From Octadecabacter sp. (GTDB taxonomy: Bacteria; Pseudomonadota; Alphaproteobacteria; Rhodobacterales; Rhodobacteraceae), in contig JAHBAO020000427.1 of the NCBI GenBank assembly GCA_018500065.2, positions 1 through 8,909 of the forward strand: a stretch of DNA of 8,909 bases. The letters are read 5' to 3'. How positions within the stretch are numbered: the first letter of the stretch is position 1; every line of letters begins with the position of its first letter. Of this stretch, positions 1 through 6,001 are shown piece by piece. The position numbers were made by a program, and so were the translations under genes. The notes under the pieces are model-generated. The model worked only from the letters and a program-made list of their open reading frames with translations. It made no database searches and was not told where the DNA came from.

Positions 1-1317
1 GAACAGATGCAAGCCGTGCATGACATTGGCGACCCCGGATTGCTGTTCGGCCCACGCGAAATGCGCCTTTACCCGAATGGCTCTGTTGCGGCACACATCC
101 TTGGTGGTGCCACGTATGGGCGCGAAGGCGTGAGTTCCGCCGAAGTTGTCGGCGTTGCCGGTGTTGAAAGCTACTTTGACGATTTCCTGCGTGATCCGGC
201 CAATGAAGGCGCACCGCTTGAATTGTCGATTGATCTAACCGTGCAGGCCGCCAGTGAGCGGGTTTTGCAGGGCGGAATGATGTTGATGGCGGCCAAAGGC
301 GCCTCAAGCGTTTTGATGGATGTTCACACAGGCGAGATCATTAGCATGGTTTCGTTGCCTGATTTTGACCCCAACGATCGCCCGCGCGTGCTGACCGCAG
401 CGGACGGCGCAGGCGATCAATCCGACAGCCCGTTGTTTAACCGCGCGGTGCAGGGGGTCTATGAACTTGGGTCTGTTTTCAAGATTTTCACAGTGGCGCA
501 GGGCATGGAGCTTGGCCTGATCAACGCCAGCACAATGATCGACACGCAAGGACCCCTCGCATGGGGTCGTTTCCGCATCCGCGATTTCCATGACTACGGC
601 CCTGCGTTGAGCGCGGAAGATGTGATCGTGAAGTCTTCAAACATCGGCACAGCCCGCATCGCGATGATGATTGGCGGCGAGCGCCAACGCGCTTTCCTCG
701 GTTCGCTCGGATTTCTTGAGCACACCGACGTTGAGATGGTCGAAGCCCCTACAGGGAACCCGCTTCTGCCAGCCAATTGGTCAGAAATTTCAACAATGAC
801 AATTTCTTACGGGCACGGGCTTTCATCTTCGCCTGTCCATCTTGCGACTGCATATTCCAGCTTGTTGAACGGCGGTTTCCGCGTTGAGCCGACGTTTATT
901 CGCCAAGACGGACCACAGTATGGTGAACGCATGGTCAGCGAGCAGGTTTCCGCAACCGCGCGCAATATGCTGCGCGCTGTTGTTGACCACGGCACCGCAT
1001 CATTTGGGGATGTGGTTGGATATGAGGTTGGCGGCAAGACAGGCACAGCAGACAAGCCGCGCCCAACGGGTGGCTATTATGATGACCGCACCATTGCGAC
1101 CTTTGCCTCCGTGTTTCCTGCGTCTGATCCGCAATATGTTTTGATCGTCACATTGGATGAACCGTCGATTGAAGCGCTGGGTGAGGAACGCCGCACTGCG
1201 GGTTGGACGGCTGTTCCGGTTGCCGCTGAAATGATCCGCCGCGTCGCGCCGCTCTTGGGGATGCGACCGGACGTTGAAACCCTGACGCCAACGGGTGTAA
1301 CACTAACCTCAAATTGA
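1..1317 (+). CDS. ftsI: Peptidoglycan D,D-transpeptidase FtsI (PBP3), 3' part
   Basis: This is the septal penicillin-binding protein, which crosslinks peptidoglycan stem peptides at the division site from the periplasmic face of the inner membrane. The frame is open from base 1, so the true start lies outside the window. The 438 visible residues lack the N-terminal membrane anchor and part of the dimerisation domain, roughly 150 residues by comparison with the family. The pedestal-domain signature PGLLFGPREMRLYPNGSVAA is near the left edge. All three active-site motifs of the transpeptidase fold are present: SVFK with the acylated serine at 472-474 (visible residue 158), SSN at 634-642, and KTGT at 1036-1047. 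The gene ends in TGA and is followed after 48 bp by murE, as in the usual dcw order. The family assignment is secure. FtsI is preferred over other class B PBPs because of the neighbours. Confidence 0.96.
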   Translation, partial: EQMQAVHDIGDPGLLFGPREMRLYPNGSVAAHILGGATYGREGVSSAEVVGVAGVESYFDDFLRDPANEGAPLELSIDLTVQAASERVLQGGMMLMAAKGASSVLMDVHTGEIISMVSLPDFDPNDRPRVLTAADGAGDQSDSPLFNRAVQGVYELGSVFKIFTVAQGMELGLINASTMIDTQGPLAWGRFRIRDFHDYGPALSAEDVIVKSSNIGTARIAMMIGGERQRAFLGSLGFLEHTDVEMVEAPTGNPLLPANWSEISTMTISYGHGLSSSPVHLATAYSSLLNGGFRVEPTFIRQDGPQYGERMVSEQVSATARNMLRAVVDHGTASFGDVVGYEVGGKTGTADKPRPTGGYYDDRTIATFASVFPASDPQYVLIVTLDEPSIEALGEERRTAGWTAVPVAAEMIRRVAPLLGMRPDVETLTPTGVTLTSN

Positions 1318-1322
1318 TACAG

Positions 1323-1345
1323 GGGGTGGTGGGTGAAACCACCTC
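1323..1345 (+). other. Intercistronic inverted repeat between ftsI and murE
   Basis: GGTGGT (1325-1330) pairs exactly with ACCACC (1338-1343) across a 7-nt loop. In RNA, one G-U and one G-C pair (1324/1344 and 1323/1345) extend it to an 8-bp stem. It starts six bases after the ftsI stop codon. No T-run follows, so it is not a standard intrinsic terminator; it could be an mRNA processing or stability hairpin, or chance. It would enclose the possible GTG start of murE at 1333 in its loop, which argues against that start. Confidence 0.4.
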
Positions 1346-1355
1346 GTCCTAACTT

Positions 1356-1359
1356 GAGG
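1356..1359 (+). promoter_or_regulatory. Ribosome binding site that decides the murE start
   Basis: GAGG lies 6 nt upstream of the ATG at 1366. This supports ATG 1366 over the in-frame GTG at 1333, which also has a G-rich stretch in front of it (1321-1326). The 11 residues added by the GTG start do not resemble the usual MurE N-terminus. Confidence 0.6.
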
Positions 1360-1365
1360 TCGGAC

Positions 1366-2859
1366 ATGAGCAGCCAAGCAGCCCAGAAAACATCCACACT
1401 GGCCGCACTCGGATTGCGTGCGCAGGGTGGTCGTGACGCGGTCATCACAGGATTGACCGTTGATAGCCGCGAAGTGGGTGAAGGGACGTTGTTTTTCGCG
1501 CTTCCGGGAACCAAGGTACATGGCGGCGAATTTATCCAATATGCGCTTCGCATGGGGGCATCTGCGATCCTTACCGATGCGCAAGGTGCTGAAATTGCAG
1601 CCACAGATCTGGCTGAAAGCGATGCGGCGCTTATCATCGCAGAAGACCCGCGCGGTGCGTTGGCGCAAACTTCATCGCTGTGGTTTGGCGCGCATCCTGA
1701 AACAGTGATCGCCGTCACCGGAACCAATGGAAAAACATCCGTTTCCACATTCGCACGTCAAATCTGGATCGAGATGGACTTGGCGGCGGTCAACCTTGGG
1801 ACCACCGGCGTTGAAGGCGCGTGGACCCATCCGCTGAAACACACAACGCCCGAACCCATAACGCTGCATCGCACAATGGCGCAGGCAAAGGCCGAAGGCA
1901 TTACCCACGTCGCGATGGAAGCGTCTAGCCACGGATTGGATCAGCGCCGCCTTGATGGTGTGATTTTGGCCGCCGCCGGGTTCACCAACTTCACGCAAGA
2001 CCACCTTGATTACCACGAGACGTTTGAGGCGTATTTTGACGCCAAGATGGGGTTGTTCACGCGGCTTTTGCCCGAAGAAGGCGTCGCCGTGATCAACATT
2101 GATGACCCTAAGGGGGCTGAAGTTGTGGCGCTTGCAGAGGCGCGTGGCTTGGAAACAATCACCGTTGGCCGCAGCGCCGAGGCACGTTTACAGCTAACCG
2201 CGCAGCGATTTGACGCCACGGGGCAAGAAATCCTGTTTGACTGGCAACGCGGTAGCCATAAGGCGCGGCTTAACCTGATTGGCGGATTTCAGGCTGATAA
2301 TGTTTTGCTGGCGGCTGGTTTGGTGATTGCAGCTGGCGGCGACCCTGAAGAAGCGTTCGACACCCTGCCATTCCTAACCACCGTTCGGGGCCGCATGCAG
2401 CACGCCGCGACCCGCAAAAATGGTGGATCGGTGTTTGTGGATTATGCCCACACGCCGGACGCCGTTGCCACGGCCCTCAAAGCGATGCGCCCACATGTGA
2501 TGGGCAAGCTCATCGCGATTGTCGGGGCAGGTGGCGATCGTGATGCGACCAAGCGGCCGTTGATGGGGCAGGCGGCGGCAGAAAACGCCGACATCGTGTT
2601 TGTCACAGATGACAACCCACGTTCAGAAGACCCAAACACTATTCGCGCCGCTGTTATGGCGGGCTGCCCTGATGCGATTGAGGTCGGGGACCGTGCTGAA
2701 GCGATCCTGCGCGGCGTTGATGCGCTTGGGCCCGGTGATGCCTTGCTGATTGCAGGGAAGGGCCATGAAAGCGGGCAGATTATTGGTGATGATGTGTTAC
2801 CGTTTGATGATGTAGAACAAGCCAGCGTTGCCGTGGGCGCGCTTGACGGAGATTTATGA
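1366..2859 (+). CDS. murE: UDP-MurNAc-L-Ala-D-Glu:meso-diaminopimelate ligase MurE
   Basis: This cytoplasmic ATP-dependent ligase adds meso-diaminopimelate to UDP-MurNAc-L-Ala-D-Glu, the third amino acid of the stem peptide. From ATG 1366 it is 497 residues, close to the E. coli enzyme (about 495). The N-terminal UDP-binding domain contains TVDSREVGEGTLFFALPG. The central ATPase domain has the P-loop TGTNGKT at residues 118-124 and the NLGTTG and TTPEP substrate motifs. K227 in DAKMGLF matches the lysine that is carbamylated in the family. The C-terminal domain carries DNPR at residues 416-419 followed by S-E, the signature for meso-diaminopimelate rather than L-lysine as substrate, and then GKGHE. 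The wall is therefore expected to be of the Gram-negative meso-DAP type. The stop codon overlaps the start of murF, indicating translational coupling. An upstream GTG at 1333 would add 11 residues but is judged less likely. Confidence 0.96.
   Translation: MSSQAAQKTSTLAALGLRAQGGRDAVITGLTVDSREVGEGTLFFALPGTKVHGGEFIQYALRMGASAILTDAQGAEIAATDLAESDAALIIAEDPRGALAQTSSLWFGAHPETVIAVTGTNGKTSVSTFARQIWIEMDLAAVNLGTTGVEGAWTHPLKHTTPEPITLHRTMAQAKAEGITHVAMEASSHGLDQRRLDGVILAAAGFTNFTQDHLDYHETFEAYFDAKMGLFTRLLPEEGVAVINIDDPKGAEVVALAEARGLETITVGRSAEARLQLTAQRFDATGQEILFDWQRGSHKARLNLIGGFQADNVLLAAGLVIAAGGDPEEAFDTLPFLTTVRGRMQHAATRKNGGSVFVDYAHTPDAVATALKAMRPHVMGKLIAIVGAGGDRDATKRPLMGQAAAENADIVFVTDDNPRSEDPNTIRAAVMAGCPDAIEVGDRAEAILRGVDALGPGDALLIAGKGHESGQIIGDDVLPFDDVEQASVAVGALDGDL
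2848..2851 (+). promoter_or_regulatory. Ribosome binding site of murF, inside the murE end
   Basis: GGAG lies within the last codons of murE. Its spacing is 4 nt to the ATG at 2856 and 7 nt to the adjacent in-frame ATG at 2859. The longer spacing is more typical, so the true MurF start may be the second ATG, which overlaps the murE TGA by one base. Confidence 0.5.
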
Positions 2860-4283
2860 TGAGCCTTTGGACTTCATCGGACGCGGTCGCTGCGACAGGT
2901 GGGACATCAGCCGCAAAATGGGCTGCGAACGGCGTGTCCATCGACACGCGGACAATCCAATACGGTGATCTGTTCGTTGCACTGAAAGCGGATCGCGATG
3001 GCCATGATTTTGTGAAGATGGCGCTGGAAAAAGGGGCCGCTGCCGCTGTGGTGACCCACAGACCGGACGGTGTGGCGCAGGATGCGCCGCTGTTGGTCGT
3101 CCCTGACGTCTTGCTCGCACTCGAAAAACTAGGGCAGGCGGCGCGCGCGCGCACCAAGGCCAAGGTCCTCGCGATTACGGGGTCTGTCGGTAAAACGTCT
3201 GCCAAGGAAATGGCGCGCACGGTGTTGCAGCGCCAAGGCAAGACACATGCCGCCGAAGCCAGCTATAACAACCACTGGGGCGTGCCGCTAACCTTAGCGC
3301 GTATGCCGCAAGACACTGAATTTGCCGTGATCGAGATTGGCATGTCCAACCCCGGTGAAATTGCGCCGCTGTCACGCCTGACGCATCCAGATGTTGCGAT
3401 GATCACGACAGTTGCGGCAGCCCACCTTGAGGCATTCGACGACATTACAGGCATCGCCCGCGAGAAAGCGTCAATCCTTGATGGGCTTAGCAATAAAGGT
3501 GTCGCGGTCTTGAACGCAGACATCGAAACCAGCGCCGTTTTGCAAAAATACGCCTCGCGCCGTGAGGTCGAGCAGGTTTTGTTCGGTCAAATGTCACGGT
3601 CCTGGAAGTTGGAACATGTCGCCCTGTCTGAAGGGCAAACCTTGGTTCAGGCAGATACCCCAAACGGCCCGCTTATGTTCAAGCTTTCAACCGCTGGGCG
3701 CCACTTTGCAATGAACGGTCTTGGCATTCTGGCAGCGTGCGATGCACTGGGCGCGGATCCCGTGCAAGCGGCGATGGATCTTGGGCTTTGGCAGCCGCCC
3801 CCCGGACGCGGCACGTTGGAGACCGTCACGACAGACCCCGCAAACGAGGGCGAAAGCCTTGCGCTGCTGGATGATGCATTTAACGCCAACCCAACATCCC
3901 TGACCGCCGCACTTGAGGTGCTGGCGTCCTATACGCCGCGTGACAACGTGGGGCGTGTCGTGAAGGGGCGGCGCGTGGCGATCCTCGGCGACATGCTGGA
4001 ACTTGGTCCTGATGAAATGACGATGCATGCGGATGTGGTGAAAGACCCGTCCATTCCTGCATTGCACCTTATTCACTGTGCCGGACCGCGCATGCGCCAT
4101 TTGTATGATGCATTGCCCGATGCGCAGCGTGGCGCGTGGGCTGAAACGGCGCAAGAGCTGGCGGTCAAAGTGTCGCAACTCGTGGATGCCGGCGATGTTG
4201 TGCTTGTGAAAGGCTCAAAAGGCTCAAAAGTCAGCCTTGTCGTTGACGCCATCCGCAAACTGGGGCATGCCCGTTCCGTCTAG
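2856..4283 (+). CDS. murF: UDP-MurNAc-tripeptide:D-alanyl-D-alanine ligase MurF
   Basis: This is the cytoplasmic ATP-dependent ligase that adds D-Ala-D-Ala to UDP-MurNAc-tripeptide, completing the pentapeptide that MraY uses. It has 475 residues (474 if the second ATG at 2859 is used), somewhat longer than the E. coli enzyme at about 452. Visible motifs are SIDTRTIQYGDLFVAL in the N-terminal domain, the P-loop TGSVGKTS with its lysine at residue 113, and YNNHWGVPLTL and EIGMSNPGEI in the central domain. The C-terminal part has DDAFNANPTS and GDMLELG. The start overlaps the murE stop (ATGATG across TGA), so the two are probably translationally coupled. The stop is TAG at 4281-4283. Two consecutive 9-nt codon repeats near the end encode KGSKGSK, which fits the conserved C-terminal KGS segment of the family. 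Nothing suggests loss of function. Confidence 0.96.
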   Translation: MMSLWTSSDAVAATGGTSAAKWAANGVSIDTRTIQYGDLFVALKADRDGHDFVKMALEKGAAAAVVTHRPDGVAQDAPLLVVPDVLLALEKLGQAARARTKAKVLAITGSVGKTSAKEMARTVLQRQGKTHAAEASYNNHWGVPLTLARMPQDTEFAVIEIGMSNPGEIAPLSRLTHPDVAMITTVAAAHLEAFDDITGIAREKASILDGLSNKGVAVLNADIETSAVLQKYASRREVEQVLFGQMSRSWKLEHVALSEGQTLVQADTPNGPLMFKLSTAGRHFAMNGLGILAACDALGADPVQAAMDLGLWQPPPGRGTLETVTTDPANEGESLALLDDAFNANPTSLTAALEVLASYTPRDNVGRVVKGRRVAILGDMLELGPDEMTMHADVVKDPSIPALHLIHCAGPRMRHLYDALPDAQRGAWAETAQELAVKVSQLVDAGDVVLVKGSKGSKVSLVVDAIRKLGHARSV

Positions 4284-4300
4284 CGGTTCAATGGGAACCG
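4284..4300 (+). other. Intercistronic inverted repeat between murF and mraY
   Basis: CGGTTC (4284-4289) and GAACCG (4295-4300) form a perfect 6-bp stem with a 5-nt loop, starting on the base immediately after the murF stop codon. There is no T-run behind it, so it is not a canonical terminator. The rest of the 53-bp gap (4301-4336) shows only the weak mraY ribosome site TAAGG at 4323-4327, 9 nt before the ATG. No clear promoter is seen. The hairpin may influence mRNA stability or may be coincidental. Confidence 0.35.
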
Positions 4301-4336
4301 ACAGGATCTAGTGATAACGCGATAAGGTTAACGTAT

Positions 4337-5419
4337 ATGTTGTATTGGCTCACGGCACTTTCTGACGGCGGAGACTTTTTCAACCTGTTTCGCTACATCA
4401 CGTTTCGTGCTGGTGGTGCGTTCCTAACGGCGCTGATCTTTGGGTTTGTGTTTGGCCCAACCCTGATCCGCGTATTGCGTAAACGCCAAGGTAAGGGTCA
4501 ACCGATCCGGGATGATGGCCCAGAAAGTCACCTTGCCAAAGCAGGGACGCCAACAATGGGCGGCTTGTTGATTGTTGGCGCATTGCTGACCTCGACGTTG
4601 CTTTGGGCGCGTCTGGATAACCCGTTCATTTGGATGGTTTTATTCGTGACGATGTCTTTCGCCTTGATCGGGTTCGCCGATGATTATGCAAAGGTGTCCA
4701 AGCAAACAACGGCAGGCGTGTCTGGTAAAGTGCGCCTCGTTCTTGGGTTCCTCATCGCTGGCGTGGCCGCGTATTGGGCGGCGCAATACCACCCTGTTGA
4801 GCTGTCCAACAAGCTGGCGCTGCCAGTCTTTAAAGACGTATTGGTCAATCTTGGGGTTCTGTTTATTCCGTTTGCAATGATCGTTATTGTTGGTGCGGCG
4901 AACGCCGTAAACATGACGGATGGCTTGGATGGTCTTGCGATTATGCCTGTCATGATCGCGGCTGGCGCTTTTGCGATCATCGCCTACTTCGTTGGCCGCA
5001 CCGACTTCACCACTGAACTTGGGCTGCATTACGTCCCCGGAACCGGTGAGCTTGCGGTTTTTGCCGCTGGCATCATCGGCGGCGGTTTGGGTTTTTTGTG
5101 GTACAATGCCCCGCCCGCAGCTGTCTTCATGGGTGATACGGGGTCACTGGCCTTGGGCGGTGCGCTGGGCGCTATCGCAGTTGCCACCAAACACGAAATC
5201 GTTTTGGCGATCGTTGGTGGGTTGTTCGTGGTCGAGGCGCTGTCCGTTATCATCCAAGTGCTGTATTTCAAACGCACCGGAAAACGAGTGTTTCTGATGG
5301 CCCCGATTCACCATCACTACGAGAAAAAGGGCTGGGCCGAACCGCAGATCGTGATCCGGTTCTGGATCATCTCCTTGATCCTCGCGGTGATTGGCCTTGC
5401 AACGTTGAAGGTCCGCTAA
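4337..5419 (+). CDS. mraY: Phospho-N-acetylmuramoyl-pentapeptide transferase MraY
   Basis: This integral inner-membrane enzyme transfers phospho-MurNAc-pentapeptide from UDP to undecaprenyl phosphate, giving lipid I. It has 360 residues, the usual length, with about ten hydrophobic segments visible by eye. The cytoplasmic loop motif KAGTPTMGG follows the first segment. The catalytic aspartates D115 and D116 sit in FADDYAK, NMTDGLDGL places D195, and GDTGSL places D267. D115, D116 and D267 fall at the same numbers as the key residues of the E. coli enzyme. The HHH motif is at residues 325-327 in PIHHHYEKKGW. The gene follows murF by 53 bp and is presumably co-transcribed with it. Its TAA overlaps the stop codon of the antisense gene on the other side by 4 bases. 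No intrinsic terminator was found at the junction. Normally murD would come next on the same strand; here an opposing gene intervenes. Confidence 0.97.
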   Translation: MLYWLTALSDGGDFFNLFRYITFRAGGAFLTALIFGFVFGPTLIRVLRKRQGKGQPIRDDGPESHLAKAGTPTMGGLLIVGALLTSTLLWARLDNPFIWMVLFVTMSFALIGFADDYAKVSKQTTAGVSGKVRLVLGFLIAGVAAYWAAQYHPVELSNKLALPVFKDVLVNLGVLFIPFAMIVIVGAANAVNMTDGLDGLAIMPVMIAAGAFAIIAYFVGRTDFTTELGLHYVPGTGELAVFAAGIIGGGLGFLWYNAPPAAVFMGDTGSLALGGALGAIAVATKHEIVLAIVGGLFVVEALSVIIQVLYFKRTGKRVFLMAPIHHHYEKKGWAEPQIVIRFWIISLILAVIGLATLKVR

Positions 5420-5832
5420 ACGGGCATATTGTCCATCGGATCGTCGTCTTCTTCCTGCATAGCGGCCGCCCCAGTCAGCCACGCTTCGGCGGCAAGGGTA
5501 TCTTTGCAATCAAAAGCCTTGATTTCCAAGCTGGGCATAAGCGCGCCTTCAAGCTTGGCAGCGGTCTGCATCCAATTGGCGTCTGTAAGAACGGCGCATT
5601 TATCAAACTTGTGCATCGCATTGAAAAGCGATGGAAAGCGGGCCATTTCAATCATGACGGCGCCAAAGGTCGGCATTGCGAAGTCCGCGATCTTGATCAG
5701 CATTTGACCGCCCGACATACCTTCGGATTTTTGGAACAAATCTTCGAGGCCGAGTTTCATCATCTCCGCATCCAGTGGCCCGCCAACTTCTAGGTCGAGA
5801 CGATTGGAATTGGCTTTATGTACGAGTAACAT
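5416..5832 (-). CDS. STAS/SEC14 (SpoIIAA-like) domain protein
   Basis: This is a small soluble protein of 138 residues with no signal peptide or membrane segment. Most of its length (about residues 10-118) resembles SpoIIAA-like proteins with a STAS/SEC14-type alpha/beta fold. The most telling stretch is DKCAVLTDANWMQTAAKLEG, followed by a strand, then FDCKDTLAAEAWL, which reads like the family's conserved core and C-terminal A-x-x-WL ending. The last 14 residues form an acidic tail. Molecular roles in this family are poorly defined; binding of lipids, nucleotides or partner proteins has been proposed, and I assign no reaction. The start at 5832 is well supported by AGGAGGA 6 nt upstream. The gene opposes the cell wall cluster, overlaps the mraY stop by 4 bases, and has a candidate FNR/FixK-type promoter. 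A link to peptidoglycan synthesis is suggested only by position. Confidence 0.8.
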   Translation of the reverse strand: MLLVHKANSNRLDLEVGGPLDAEMMKLGLEDLFQKSEGMSGGQMLIKIADFAMPTFGAVMIEMARFPSLFNAMHKFDKCAVLTDANWMQTAAKLEGALMPSLEIKAFDCKDTLAAEAWLTGAAAMQEEDDDPMDNMPV

Positions 5833-5838
5833 CGCGTG

Positions 5839-5845
5839 TCCTCCT
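5839..5845 (-). promoter_or_regulatory. Strong Shine-Dalgarno of the STAS-like gene
   Basis: The minus strand reads AGGAGGA, 6 nt before the ATG at 5832. It is a near-perfect ribosome binding site, stronger than those of the neighbouring mur genes. It fixes the start and supports this being a real, well-translated gene. Confidence 0.8.
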
Positions 5846-5856
5846 GTTTTTGATCA

Positions 5857-5905
5857 CACATTAATCATACGCTTTTCACGGGTTTCGCGCCTTGATCTGG
5901 CGCAA
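5857..5905 (-). promoter_or_regulatory. Candidate class II FNR/FixK-dependent promoter of the STAS-like gene
   Basis: On the minus strand a TATGAT -10 element (5869-5864) predicts a start site near 5857, 24 nt before the ATG. No -35 hexamer is recognisable. Instead, a 14-bp FNR-family dyad (5905-5892) lies exactly 22 bp upstream of the -10, which centres it at -41.5. This is the standard arrangement of class II FNR-activated promoters, in which the activator replaces the -35 contact. The elements are seen directly; the promoter activity and the start site are inferred. Confidence 0.5.
5892..5905. promoter_or_regulatory. FNR/FnrL/FixK-type binding site (box 1)
   Basis: On the plus strand the site reads TTGATCTGGCGCAA. 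The left half-site TTGAT is perfect against the FNR consensus TTGAT-N4-ATCAA. The right half CGCAA matches at 3 of 5 positions, giving 8 of 10 overall. It fully satisfies the looser FixK-type pattern TTG(A/C)-N6-(T/G)CAA. Its position relative to the -10 of the STAS-like gene is what makes it credible. Confidence 0.5.
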
Positions 5906-5913
5906 TTGCGGCT

Positions 5914-5931
5914 GATTGAGCAAACTCAATC
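5914..5931. promoter_or_regulatory. Perfect 7-bp dyad, possible second FNR-family site
   Basis: GATTGAG and CTCAATC are perfect inverted repeats separated by CAAA. The inner 14 bp (5916-5929) read TTGAG-CAAA-CTCAA, with both outer half-site cores TTGA and TCAA intact, so it fits TTGA-N6-TCAA. Its centre is 24 bp from that of box 1, at about -65.5 for the STAS-like gene. It is also 79 bp upstream of the murD ATG and could serve murD instead, or could act as an RNA hairpin. Confidence 0.4.
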
Positions 5932-5987
5932 CACTCCGATCCTGCGCTTGCGAAAGCTTCGCGCACGCGGCACTCTGCGCGCCAATC

Positions 5988-5994
5988 AAAGGGG
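5988..5994 (+). promoter_or_regulatory. Ribosome binding site that decides the murD start
   Basis: AAAGGGG lies 7 nt before the ATG at 6002. It supports this start over the upstream in-frame ATG at 5804, which would run back through the STAS-like gene. Confidence 0.65.
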
Positions 5995-6001
5995 CGAAAA
6001 G

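Noticed and set aside
1333..1365. GTG start for murE adding 11 residues
   Set aside because: The ATG at 1366 has GAGG at good spacing and gives a family-typical N-terminus. The GTG lies in a predicted hairpin loop.
4208..4229. Tandem 9-nt repeat in the murF 3' end (AAAGGCTCA twice)
   Set aside because: It encodes KGSKGSK, in line with the conserved C-terminal KGS segment of MurF, so protein constraint explains it.
5395..5420. Possible terminator around the mraY stop (imperfect pairing of CCTT...AAGG)
   Set aside because: The pairing needs a bulge and leaves no loop, and no T-run follows on either strand.
5804..6001. N-terminal extension of murD from an upstream in-frame ATG at 5804
   Set aside because: It would overlap the STAS-like gene and its promoter region and add about 66 residues not seen in MurD. 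ATG 6002 has a good ribosome site and the usual MurD N-terminus.
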